A stretch of 22,795 bases of DNA from an uncultured Clostridium sp. (GTDB taxonomy: Bacteria > Bacillota > Clostridia > TANB77 > CAG-508): positions 1 to 22,795 of the forward strand of contig USJU01000008.1 of assembly GCA_900555085.1 (NCBI GenBank). Reading direction: 5' to 3'. The notes beneath the pieces are model-generated. The model did no database searches, was not told where the DNA came from, and saw only the letters and a program-made list of their open reading frames with translations. How positions within the stretch are numbered: the first letter of the stretch is position 1; each line of letters starts with the position of its first letter. The position numbers were made by a program, and so were the translations under genes. Shown here in pieces: positions 8,249 to 15,232 of this stretch.

Positions 8249-8587
8249 ATGAAAAAAATAATAAATATAATTGTTTTAATAGGAATTTTATTAGTAAGTT
8301 TATTTGCTGTAAATGTATATGCAGCAGATGAAAATGCAAATACAAACGAAGTAGTAGCAGAGCAAAGTTCAAATAATAAAGGAGTAGGATTAATCGCAGC
8401 AGCTTTAGCTACAGGACTTGCATGTATTGGCTCAGGTATAGCAGTTGCAATGGTTGCTTCTAGTGCAGTTGGAGCAATTAGCGAAAATCCTAGTTTATTA
8501 GGTAAAACAATAATTTTTGCTGGTCTTGCAGAAGGTATAGCAATTTATGGATTAATTATATCAATAATGATATTAAACCAAATATAA
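8249..8587 (+). CDS. ntpK: V-type ATPase subunit K (proteolipid ring subunit c)
   Basis: The 112-residue proteolipid forms the rotor ring. A two-helix hairpin (about 46-77 and 86-110) has the glycine-rich first helix 'ATGLACIGSGIAVAM', the polar loop 'SENPS', and the ion-binding Glu95 in 'GLAEGIAIYG'. There is one hairpin only, not the duplicated form seen in some enterococcal V-ATPases. The N-terminus is extended: residues 1-25 look like a signal peptide (MKKIIN, hydrophobic core, VYA), followed by about 20 polar residues before the first ring helix. No glutamine is seen in helix 1, so a sodium-binding signature is not evident; ion specificity cannot be settled from this. An AAGGAG site lies 8 bases before the ATG. 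Confidence 0.92.
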   Translation: MKKIINIIVLIGILLVSLFAVNVYAADENANTNEVVAEQSSNNKGVGLIAAALATGLACIGSGIAVAMVASSAVGAISENPSLLGKTIIFAGLAEGIAIYGLIISIMILNQI

Positions 8588-8601
8588 AAGGAATGTAAAT
8601 A

Positions 8602-8838
8602 ATGGAAGTAATATGTATAAGTGATAATCTAGAAACAGCTATAGGACTTAGATTTTCAGGTATAAATACAATTGTTATTAATAATAGAGAAGAAATAAAT
8701 AATTACCTAGAAACAATAATAAAAGAAAACAAAATAGGAATTGTAGTTGTAACAAAGAAAATATATGAATTATGCAAAGAAAAAATAGAGCAAATTCGTA
8801 ATAATTCTAAGCTACCTCTTATTGTAAACATTCCTTAA
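8602..8838 (+). CDS. V-type ATPase subunit F (central stalk), short form
   Basis: A 78-residue match to the Rossmann-like core of V-ATPase subunit F (NtpG/AtpF), which sits with subunit D in the central stalk and tunes rotation. Family signatures are 'ICISDNLETAIGLRFSGI' near the N-terminus, 'IGIVVVTKKI' in the middle, and 'LPLIVNIP' at the end. Most homologues run on for about 20 residues after 'P-x-I-V-x-I-P', with a flexible C-terminal helix that contacts the A/B ring; here a TAA follows directly. This looks like natural shortening or a late nonsense mutation. Its position between K and E, with spacing of 14 bases upstream and 17 downstream, supports the assignment. Confidence 0.85.
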   Translation: MEVICISDNLETAIGLRFSGINTIVINNREEINNYLETIIKENKIGIVVVTKKIYELCKEKIEQIRNNSKLPLIVNIP

Positions 8839-8842
8839 GAAT

Positions 8843-8846
8843 GGAG
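8843..8846 (+). promoter_or_regulatory. Ribosome-binding site selecting the subunit E start
   Basis: GGAG lies 9 bases before the ATG at 8856. The earlier ATG at 8841 overlaps this site and has only weak purine-rich sequence upstream, so 8856 is favoured. Confidence 0.55.
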
Positions 8847-8855
8847 AAAATTAAT

Positions 8856-9407
8856 ATGAGCAATTATGAAGAAAAATTAACAAAATTTAAAAATAACTGC
8901 GAAAAAAATGCAAAGCAAGATGCAAAAAATATAAATAACGAATTAAACAAAAAAATAGAAGAGAATATTTCAGATGAAATTAATAAATATAAAGAAAATG
9001 CAGAAATAAAACTAAAAAATAAATTAGACAAAGTAGAAAAAGAATATAATTCAAAAAAATTTGAAATTGATATGGAATTAAAGAAAGATGTGTTAAAAGA
9101 ACAGGAAACTTTAAAGAAAAGAATTTTTGATGATATGATAGAATATGTAAAAGCATTCACAGATACAAGCGATTATGAGAAATTTTTTCTTAAATCTTTA
9201 AAAGATGCAAATCCTGCAAATGAAGACACCTTAGAATTGACTCAGAAAGATTATAATAAATTTGAAAATAAAATAAAGGAAATAGCACCAAATATAGAAA
9301 TAAAAATAATAAATGAAGTCTATATTGGAGGATTTATTTTAATTAGTGAAAAAAACAATGTATATATAAATAACACATTATTAGAATATTTAAACGAGAA
9401 AATATAA
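8856..9407 (+). CDS. V-type ATPase subunit E (peripheral stalk)
   Basis: A 183-residue protein whose first ~90 residues are a long Lys/Glu/Asn-rich coiled coil. A globular C-terminal part contains 'FLKSLKDANPANEDTLELTQKD' and 'IGGFILISEKNNVYINNT', the usual end of subunit E ('GG.i..s.dg.i..nnTle.rl'). It forms the peripheral stalk that holds the A/B ring against rotation, normally as a heterodimer with subunit G/H. No G/H gene is seen in this operon. The start at 8856 follows the GGAG site; an in-frame ATG at 8841 would add five residues. Sequence conservation in this subunit is low, so the call leans on the C-terminal motif and the position between F and A. Confidence 0.85.
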   Translation: MSNYEEKLTKFKNNCEKNAKQDAKNINNELNKKIEENISDEINKYKENAEIKLKNKLDKVEKEYNSKKFEIDMELKKDVLKEQETLKKRIFDDMIEYVKAFTDTSDYEKFFLKSLKDANPANEDTLELTQKDYNKFENKIKEIAPNIEIKIINEVYIGGFILISEKNNVYINNTLLEYLNEKI

Positions 9408-9420
9408 AATAAAGAAAAAT

Positions 9421-9424
9421 GGAG
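9421..9424 (+). promoter_or_regulatory. Ribosome-binding site favouring a TTG start for subunit A
   Basis: GGAG lies 9 bases before the TTG at 9434. The ATG at 9419 overlaps the site, and the ATG at 9425 directly follows it with no spacing. Neither ATG has another good site. Confidence 0.55.
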
Positions 9425-9433
9425 ATGAAAATC

Positions 9434-11206
9434 TTGAACGAAAAGAAAATAGTTTCTATAAATGGACCTGTTGTTAAGGCTAAAGGAACTGCTGACTTTG
9501 CTATGCACGATATGGTTTATGTTGGAGAAAAAAGAATTTTAGGAGAAGTTATAAAACTAGAGAATGATATTGCAACAATACAAGTATATGAAGATACAAC
9601 AGGACTTAAAATATATGAACCAGTTGAAACTACAGGGAACCAATTATCTCTTACTCTTGGACCAGGTATTATAGGAAATATATTTGATGGAATACAAAGA
9701 CCACTTGAAAGCTTAAGAAATATATCAGGCGATTTTATTAATAGTGGGGAAAACATACCAAGTATAAGCTTTGAGAAAAAGTGGAAGTTTATACCAACTA
9801 TAAAAGTAGGAGATGAAGTTGAAGCTTGCTCTATAATTGGAAATGTTGAAGAAACAAAAAGTATTACAAATAAAATAATGATACCAAATAATATTGAAGG
9901 AAAAATTATAGAAATTATGCCAGAAGGTGAATATACAGTAAAAGATATAATAGCAAAAGTTGAAACAGAAGATGGTACTATAAAAGAAATTTGTATGTAT
10001 CAAAAATGGCCAGTAAGAAAAGGGAGACCATACAAAAAAAGACTACCAGTTAATCAATTATTAACAACAGGACAAAGAGTTATAGATTCTGTATTTCCTA
10101 TATCAAAAGGTGGAACAGCAATGATTCCTGGAGGATTTGGAACAGGAAAAACAATGTTACAACATCAACTTGCAAAATGGAGTAATGCAGACATTATAGT
10201 GTATATTGGATGTGGAGAAAGAGGAAATGAAATGACAGATGTTTTAGAAGAATTTCCTAAACTAATTGATCCACGTACAGGAAGACCTTTAATGGAAAGA
10301 ACAGTTCTAATTGCGAATACATCTAATATGCCTGTTGCAGCTAGAGAGGCCTCAATATATACAGGGCTTACGATAGCAGAATATTATAGAGATATGGGAT
10401 ATGATGTTGCAATTATGGCAGATTCAACATCAAGATGGGCAGAAGCTTTAAGAGAAATTTCTGGTAGACTAGAAGAAATGCCTGCTGAAGAAGGATTTCC
10501 ATCTTATTTGCCATCAAGACTATCTGAATTTTATGGAAGAGCAGGTTTAGTTGAAAGTAATAACCAAAATGTTGGATCAGTTACAATAATAGGAGCTGTA
10601 TCACCACAGGGATCAGACTTTTCAGAACCAGTTACACAAAACACAAGAAGATTTGTACATGTATTTTGGGGATTAAGTAGAGAACTGGCATATTCAAGAC
10701 ATTATCCTGCTGTAGATTGGAATATAAGCTACAGTGAATATATAGATAACCTACAAGAGTGGTTTGAAACAAACGTAAATGCAGACTTTATGGAAGTTAG
10801 ACAAGAAATAATAAGTTTATTAGAAGAAGAAAACGAGTTACTAGAAATAGCGAAAGTAGTTGGGCAAGATGTACTATCAGATACAAAAAAACTTGTATTA
10901 GGAGTTGCAAAAGCAATTAGAGTTGGTTTTTTACAGCAAAGTGCATTTAACGATACAGACACCTCTGTACCGTTAGAAAAACAATTTGAAATGATGAATT
11001 CTATTTTAATTATATATAAAAACTCTTTAAAACTAATACAAAAGGGAATACCAATTTCAAAAGTAAAAGAATTAGGTATTTTTGAGGAATATGTAAAATT
11101 GAAATTCACAATAAAAAATGATGAAATTACGAAATTTAATGAGTTTAATAAAAGTGTGAAAGATAGATTAAAACAATTAGAAAAAACATACGAAAATCAT
11201 ATTTGA
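9434..11206 (+). CDS. ntpA: V-type ATPase catalytic subunit A
   Basis: The nucleotide-hydrolysing/synthesising subunit of the cytosolic head, 590 residues from the preferred TTG start (595 from the ATG at 9419), normal for the family. The N-terminal barrel contains 'IVSINGPVVKAKG'. The bulge (non-homologous) region that separates V-type A from F-type beta runs about residues 110-190, ending 'QKWPVRKGRPYKKR'. The P-loop GGFGTGKT is at 233-240, and the catalytic pair E262/R263 is in GCGERGNEM. 'DSTSRWAEALREIS' and 'PQGSDFSEPVTQNTRRF' complete the active site. All key residues are intact, so this gene looks functional despite the defect at the head of the operon. It ends with TGA; subunit B begins 17 bases later. 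Confidence 0.96.
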   Translation: MNEKKIVSINGPVVKAKGTADFAMHDMVYVGEKRILGEVIKLENDIATIQVYEDTTGLKIYEPVETTGNQLSLTLGPGIIGNIFDGIQRPLESLRNISGDFINSGENIPSISFEKKWKFIPTIKVGDEVEACSIIGNVEETKSITNKIMIPNNIEGKIIEIMPEGEYTVKDIIAKVETEDGTIKEICMYQKWPVRKGRPYKKRLPVNQLLTTGQRVIDSVFPISKGGTAMIPGGFGTGKTMLQHQLAKWSNADIIVYIGCGERGNEMTDVLEEFPKLIDPRTGRPLMERTVLIANTSNMPVAAREASIYTGLTIAEYYRDMGYDVAIMADSTSRWAEALREISGRLEEMPAEEGFPSYLPSRLSEFYGRAGLVESNNQNVGSVTIIGAVSPQGSDFSEPVTQNTRRFVHVFWGLSRELAYSRHYPAVDWNISYSEYIDNLQEWFETNVNADFMEVRQEIISLLEEENELLEIAKVVGQDVLSDTKKLVLGVAKAIRVGFLQQSAFNDTDTSVPLEKQFEMMNSILIIYKNSLKLIQKGIPISKVKELGIFEEYVKLKFTIKNDEITKFNEFNKSVKDRLKQLEKTYENHI

Positions 11207-11223
11207 AAGACGAGGTAAATTAA

Positions 11224-12570
11224 TTGAAAGTACAATATATAGGGTTAGAAGAAATAAATGGACCATTAGTATATTTAAAAACACCTAAAGATGTATCTTT
11301 TGATGAACAAGTAAAACTTGTTTTAGACAATGGAGAAGTTAGAATTGGTAATGTAATAATGCTAAATGAAGAAGTGACAGTAATTCAAGTCTATCAAGGT
11401 ACTAATGAAATGAACTTAAAAGGAATAAAGGTTGAATTAGAGGGAAAACCACTACAAATTAAATTATCTAAAGAAATGCTTGGAAGAGTATTTAATGGTA
11501 GTGGAAGACCAATAGATGGTTTAGGAGAAATATCTTTAGATATAAAGAGAAATATTTCAGGAAAACCGATAAATCCAATAGCAAGAAAATATCCAAGAAA
11601 TTTTATAGAAACTGGAATTTCTGCTATAGATTGTTTAATGACATTAATACGTGGACAAAAATTACCAATATTTTCTGGAAGTGGTATAAATCACAACAAT
11701 CTAACAGAAAGAATAATAAGACAAGCTAATATAAAAGATGATGAAAACTTTGCCGTTGTGTTTGGTCTTATGGGAGCAGAATATGAAACAGCAGAATTCT
11801 TTAGAAAAAGTTTTAAAGAAAGTGGAATTCTTTCTAAAGTTGTTACCTTCCAAAACTTATCAAATGACCCATCTGTTGAAAGAATATTAACACCGAAAGT
11901 TGCATTAACTTGTGCAGAATATTTAGCTTTTGACTTAGATATGCAAGTGTTAGTTGTTTTAACAGATATGACAGCATATGCAGAATCTTTAAGAGAGGTT
12001 TCTACCTTAAAAGGAGAAATACCTAGTAGAAAGGGATACCCAGGCTACTTATATAGTGATTTGGCATCTATATATGAAAGAGCTGGAATGATAAAAGGCA
12101 GAAAAGGGTCAATTACACAAATACCAATTTTAACAATGCCAAATGATGATATTTCTCATCCAATTCCAGATATGACAGGTTACATTACAGAAGGACAAAT
12201 AGTTCTTTCAAGAGATTTATATAAAAAAGGAATAAATCCACCAATAAATATTTTAGATTCTTTATCAAGGCTTATGAAAGATGGAATTGGAGAGGAATAC
12301 ACAAGAAAAGACCATAGAGAGCTGGCTGACCAGTTATTTTCATCATATTCTAAAGTTCAAGAAGTAAGGGCTTTATCAAAGGTATTGGGAGAAGCGGATT
12401 TATCAGATATAGATAAGAAATATTTAGAGTTTGGTAAACAATTTGAAGAAAAATTTTTAAATCAAGAACAATATGAAAATAGAACAATAAACGAAACACT
12501 TGATTTAGGATGGAAAATATTAAAAATATTGCCAAAAGAAGAATGGGACAAAATAAGTTTTAAAAATTAA
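11224..12570 (+). CDS. ntpB: V-type ATPase regulatory subunit B
   Basis: The non-catalytic partner of subunit A in the A3B3 head, 448 residues. Typical features: the N-terminal barrel 'YIGLEEINGPLVYL', 'GRVFNGSGRPIDG', a degenerate P-loop 'FSGSGINHNNL' (150-160, lacking the GKT lysine as expected for B subunits), 'VLTDMTAYAESLREVS', and 'TMPNDDISHPIPDMTGYITEGQI'. The start is TTG, with a GAGG site 8 bases upstream; no in-frame ATG fits the conserved N-terminus. This parallels the probable TTG start of subunit A and may lower or balance translation of the two head subunits. The gene is slightly shorter than the usual ~460 at the C-terminus. Confidence 0.95.
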   Translation: MKVQYIGLEEINGPLVYLKTPKDVSFDEQVKLVLDNGEVRIGNVIMLNEEVTVIQVYQGTNEMNLKGIKVELEGKPLQIKLSKEMLGRVFNGSGRPIDGLGEISLDIKRNISGKPINPIARKYPRNFIETGISAIDCLMTLIRGQKLPIFSGSGINHNNLTERIIRQANIKDDENFAVVFGLMGAEYETAEFFRKSFKESGILSKVVTFQNLSNDPSVERILTPKVALTCAEYLAFDLDMQVLVVLTDMTAYAESLREVSTLKGEIPSRKGYPGYLYSDLASIYERAGMIKGRKGSITQIPILTMPNDDISHPIPDMTGYITEGQIVLSRDLYKKGINPPINILDSLSRLMKDGIGEEYTRKDHRELADQLFSSYSKVQEVRALSKVLGEADLSDIDKKYLEFGKQFEEKFLNQEQYENRTINETLDLGWKILKILPKEEWDKISFKN

Positions 12571-12584
12571 AGAGGTTTGTATAT

Positions 12585-13196
12585 ATGGACACATCAACAT
12601 TGCCAACAAAAAATAATTTAATGAAAATAAAAGAAAAACTAAAACTATCATCACAAGGGCAAGAATTATTAGAAAAGAAAAAAATAATTTTAGAAATGGA
12701 AAAAGAAAAGCATAAAAAGAACTTACAAGAAAAAAGAGAAAATTTAGAAAAACTATTTAATGAAGGAATAAACAAAATAAAAATTGCTAGCATAGATATA
12801 GGTTTGGAAGAATTAAAAGATATCTCTGAAGAGGTTGATTTTAAACAGAAAATTGATATAAAATATAAAACAGTAATGGGAGTAGAAATACCATCTATAA
12901 TATATGAAAAACAAAAACAAAAAACAATGATTGGACTATATAATACAAATATACAAGTAGATGAAGCAATAGAAATATTTACAAAAATAAAAACAGAAAT
13001 AATAGAGCTTGCAGAAATAGAAAATACAATATTAAGAATAAATAAAGCAATAGAAAAAGTAAAGAAAAGGTCTAATGCTTTAAAAGATATAATAATACCA
13101 GAAGAAAAACAACAAATAAAAACAATAGAAGGCATTTTAGAAGAAAGAGAAAGAGAAGAATTTTCTAGATTAAAAGTAATAAAGAAAAAAATATAG
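12585..13196 (+). CDS. ntpD: V-type ATPase subunit D (central rotor shaft)
   Basis: A 203-residue, mostly helical protein that forms the rotor shaft inside the A3B3 ring. The family opening 'LPTKNNLMKIKEKLKLSSQGQELLEKKK' is clear (split: PTKNNLMKIKEKL, then GQELLEKKK). A long N-terminal coiled coil, a central region with 'YKTVMGVEIPSI', and a C-terminal coiled coil containing 'LRINKAIEKVKKRSNALKDIIIP' follow, matching the usual 'T.rrvNALe.ivip'. A GAGG site lies 9 bases before the ATG. It is the last gene of the operon, the normal place for subunit D, and is followed four bases later by a strong stem-loop. Confidence 0.92.
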   Translation: MDTSTLPTKNNLMKIKEKLKLSSQGQELLEKKKIILEMEKEKHKKNLQEKRENLEKLFNEGINKIKIASIDIGLEELKDISEEVDFKQKIDIKYKTVMGVEIPSIIYEKQKQKTMIGLYNTNIQVDEAIEIFTKIKTEIIELAEIENTILRINKAIEKVKKRSNALKDIIIPEEKQQIKTIEGILEEREREEFSRLKVIKKKI

Positions 13197-13201
13197 TTTA
13201 A

Positions 13202-13226
13202 AAGCTTGCATTTTGTGCAAGCTTTG
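13202..13226 (+). terminator. Perfect 10-bp stem-loop after the ATPase operon, overlapping the rpsB promoter
   Basis: AAAGCTTGCA (13202-13211) pairs fully with TGCAAGCTTT (13217-13226) around a TTTTG loop. The sequence after it (GTGTT) is only partly T-rich, so it is a weak intrinsic terminator at best. It contains the -35 box of the rpsB promoter and could instead, or also, be an operator. Confidence 0.55.
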
Positions 13227-13236
13227 TGTTATAATT
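13207..13236 (+). promoter_or_regulatory. Extended -10 promoter of rpsB
   Basis: -35 TTGCAT (13207-13212), 18-base spacer, -10 TATAAT (13231-13236) with an upstream TGT (13228-13230). The predicted start near 13243 gives a leader of about 110 bases. The -35 and most of the spacer lie inside the perfect palindrome at 13202-13226. Confidence 0.7.
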
Positions 13237-13255
13237 ACAAACGTTAATTAAACAC

Positions 13256-13321
13256 ATAAAGCTAGTTTAAGAAAAGTGCTTAAAAAATATTTTAAGTCTT
13301 CTTAAATGTTAATACTTTATG
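13256..13321 (+). promoter_or_regulatory. Structured 5' leader of rpsB
   Basis: Two stacked AT-rich stems are visible. TTTAAGAA (13266-13273) pairs with TTCTTAAA (13299-13306). Inside it, CTTAAAA (13279-13285) pairs with TTTTAAG (13290-13296) around a 4-base loop. A weaker outer pairing of CATAA (13256-13260) with TTATG (13317-13321) may close the structure. Ribosomal protein mRNAs are often controlled by their product binding the leader; this is a candidate, not a recognised family. Confidence 0.4.
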
Positions 13322-13352
13322 GAAGAAATAAAACTAAGAGGAGGAATTTAAA

Positions 13353-14126
13353 ATGGCAGTAGTTGCAATGAAACAATTACTAGAAGCAGGTGTTCACTTT
13401 GGACATCAAACTAGAAGATGGGATCCTAAAATGGCTGAATACATATTCCAAGCTAGAAATGGAATCCATATAATCGATTTACAAAAAACATCTAAAAAAT
13501 TAGATGAAGCTTACAGCTTTATGAAAGAACAAGCTGAGGAAGGTAAAACAGTTTTATTTGTTGGAACAAAAAAACAAGCACAAGAATGTATGAAAGAAGC
13601 TGCAGTTAAATGTGGTATGTTCTATGTTAACCAAAGATGGTTAGGTGGAATGCTTACAAACTTTAAAACAATTAAAGCAAGAGTTCAAAGATTAAAAGAC
13701 TTAGAAGCTATGGAACAAGACGGAACTTTTGAAGTATTACCTAAAAAAGAAGTTATAAATCTAAAAAAAGAAATGGAAAAACTAGAAAAGAACTTAGGTG
13801 GAATTAAAGAAATGGAAACAATTCCAGATATAATTTTCTTAGTAGATCCTAAAAAAGAAGCAACAGCAATATTAGAAGCTAAAAAATTAAATATACCAGT
13901 TGTTGGTTTAGTAGATACAAACTGTAATCCAGAAGACTTAGATTACCCAATTCCTGGAAATGATGATGCTATAAGAGCTGTTAAATTAATAGCAGATGTT
14001 ATGGCAAATGCTATAATAGAAGGAAAACAAGGAGAAACTTTTGAAGATGCACAAGAAGTTGCTGAAGAAGTTTCAGAAAATGCAGAAAAAAGTATAGAAG
14101 AAGTTGTTGAAGAAACAGCTGAATAA
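13353..14126 (+). CDS. rpsB: 30S ribosomal protein S2
   Basis: S2 binds late to the small subunit near the head-body junction and is needed for S1 binding and mRNA positioning. At 257 residues it is slightly longer than usual, because of an acidic C-terminal tail (about 224-257, rich in Glu). Family blocks are 'MKQLLEAGVHFGHQTRRWDPKM', 'RNGIHIIDLQKT', 'VNQRWLGGMLTNFKTI', 'PDIIFLVDPKKE' and 'PVVGLVDTNCNPE'. A strong GGAGG site lies just before the ATG. It starts a new transcript after the ATPase operon and is followed by tsf, the usual pairing. Confidence 0.98.
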   Translation: MAVVAMKQLLEAGVHFGHQTRRWDPKMAEYIFQARNGIHIIDLQKTSKKLDEAYSFMKEQAEEGKTVLFVGTKKQAQECMKEAAVKCGMFYVNQRWLGGMLTNFKTIKARVQRLKDLEAMEQDGTFEVLPKKEVINLKKEMEKLEKNLGGIKEMETIPDIIFLVDPKKEATAILEAKKLNIPVVGLVDTNCNPEDLDYPIPGNDDAIRAVKLIADVMANAIIEGKQGETFEDAQEVAEEVSENAEKSIEEVVEETAE

Positions 14127-14144
14127 TAAAATACTTAATATAGG

Positions 14145-14184
14145 TTTAGGGATCGGTGTCCCCGACGGCCCGAATAAATGTTAA
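14145..14184 (+). repeat. Palindromic intergenic repeat, copy 1
   Basis: A G+C-rich element, TTTAGGGATCGG...CCGACGGCCCG, followed by AATAAATGTTAA. Its core matches the copy at 20645 at about 22 of 26 positions, and its right flank matches the copy at 20584. It can fold into an imperfect hairpin with its GGG/CCC ends paired. It lies between the rpsB stop and the terminator before tsf. Confidence 0.75.
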
Positions 14185-14188
14185 TTAT

Positions 14189-14213
14189 GGTGGACATTCT
14201 TGTCCACCTTTTT
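14189..14213 (+). terminator. Intercistronic terminator between rpsB and tsf
   Basis: A perfect 8-bp stem, GGTGGACA (14189-14196) with TGTCCACC (14201-14208), TTCT loop, followed by TTTTT. No promoter is evident between it and tsf, so it probably acts as a partial terminator that lowers tsf expression relative to rpsB. Confidence 0.85.
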
Positions 14214-14245
14214 ATTTTATATTTTATTTAAGGAGGAATTAATAA

Positions 14246-15124
14246 ATGATAACAGCAAGCCAAGTTAAAGAATTAAGAGAAATAACAGGTGCAGGAATGA
14301 TGGACTGCAAAAAAGTATTAACAGAAACAGATGGAGATATGGAAAAAGCTATGGAATTACTTCGTGAAAGAGGAATTGCTAAAGCTGCAAAAAAATCTGA
14401 TAGAGTAGCTGCAGAAGGACTAGTAGATTGCTATATTTCAGAAGATGGAAAAATTGGAGCAATAGTAGAAGTAAACTCAGAAACAGACTTTGTTGGACAA
14501 AACGAAGAATTTAAAACATTTGTTATGGATGTTGCAAAACAAGTTGCAGAAAAAAATCCAGCTAATGTAGAAGAATTATTAGCACAAGAATCAATAACAG
14601 AAGCAGGAAAAACAGTACAAGAAGTTTTAACAGATAAAATAGCAAAAATAGGTGAAAATATGAACATTCGTAGATTCGAAAGATTTGAATCTACAGGATT
14701 AGTAGAAAAATATATCCATGGAGATGGAAAAATAGCTGTATTAGTTGATTTTGATAAAGGAGATAAAGCAATTGCAAAAGATATATGTATGCAGATTGCA
14801 GCAGCAAAACCAGAATTCTTAAAAAGAGAAGATGTACCAGCTGAAAGAGTAGAAAAAGAAATGGAAATACTAAAAGCACAAGCTATGAATGAAGGAAAAC
14901 CAGCAGAAATAGCAGAAAAAATGGTACAAGGAAGACTTGGTAAATTCTACGGAGAAATATGTCTAGTAGAACAAGACTTTGTAAAAGATTCAGAAAAAAA
15001 AGTATCTAAAGTATTAGAAGAAAACAATGCAGAAATAGTAAGATTTGCAAGATTCGAAAAAGGTGAAGGAATAGAGAAAAAAGAAGAAAACTTTGCAGAA
15101 GAAGTTGCAAACCAATTAAAATAA
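14246..15124 (+). CDS. tsf: Elongation factor Ts
   Basis: The nucleotide exchange factor that releases GDP from EF-Tu. The 292-residue protein is full length. The N-terminal UBA-like domain has 'VKELREITGAGMMDCKKVL', followed by 'ERGIAKAAKKSDRVAAEGLV' and the EF-Tu-contact motif TDFV (residues 80-83 in SETDFVGQNEEF). The two dimer-like core subdomains follow, ending with 'VRFARFEKGEGIEKKEENFAEEV'. An AAGGAGG site precedes the ATG. In many Firmicutes tsf is followed by pyrH and frr; here a terminator and rlmN follow instead. Confidence 0.97.
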   Translation: MITASQVKELREITGAGMMDCKKVLTETDGDMEKAMELLRERGIAKAAKKSDRVAAEGLVDCYISEDGKIGAIVEVNSETDFVGQNEEFKTFVMDVAKQVAEKNPANVEELLAQESITEAGKTVQEVLTDKIAKIGENMNIRRFERFESTGLVEKYIHGDGKIAVLVDFDKGDKAIAKDICMQIAAAKPEFLKREDVPAERVEKEMEILKAQAMNEGKPAEIAEKMVQGRLGKFYGEICLVEQDFVKDSEKKVSKVLEENNAEIVRFARFEKGEGIEKKEENFAEEVANQLK

Positions 15125-15135
15125 AATTTATACTA

Positions 15136-15162
15136 GCGGTCTTTTGACCGCCATTTTTTTTT
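15136..15162 (+). terminator. Rho-independent terminator after tsf
   Basis: GCGGTC (15136-15141) pairs with GACCGC (15146-15151) around TTTT, followed after CA by a run of nine T (15154-15162). It ends the rpsB-tsf unit 11 bases after the tsf stop. Confidence 0.88.
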
Positions 15163-15172
15163 ACCAAAAACG

Positions 15173-15201
15173 TTGAAAAAAAAACTCTTTTGTGGTATAA
15201 G
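15173..15201 (+). promoter_or_regulatory. Extended -10 promoter of the rlmN-prpC-prkC-rsgA-rpe cluster
   Basis: -35 TTGAAA (15173-15178), 17-base spacer, -10 TATAAG (15196-15201) with TGG directly before it. Transcription would begin near 15208, which favours the rlmN start at 15233 over the ATG at 15218, whose binding site would fall at the very end of the transcript. Confidence 0.72.
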
Positions 15202-15232
15202 TAATTTGGAAAAATAAATGAAAGAAGAGAAA

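Noticed and set aside
14206..14245. Separate promoter for tsf
   Set aside because: TATATT-like boxes in this AT-rich stretch have no -35 at acceptable spacing.
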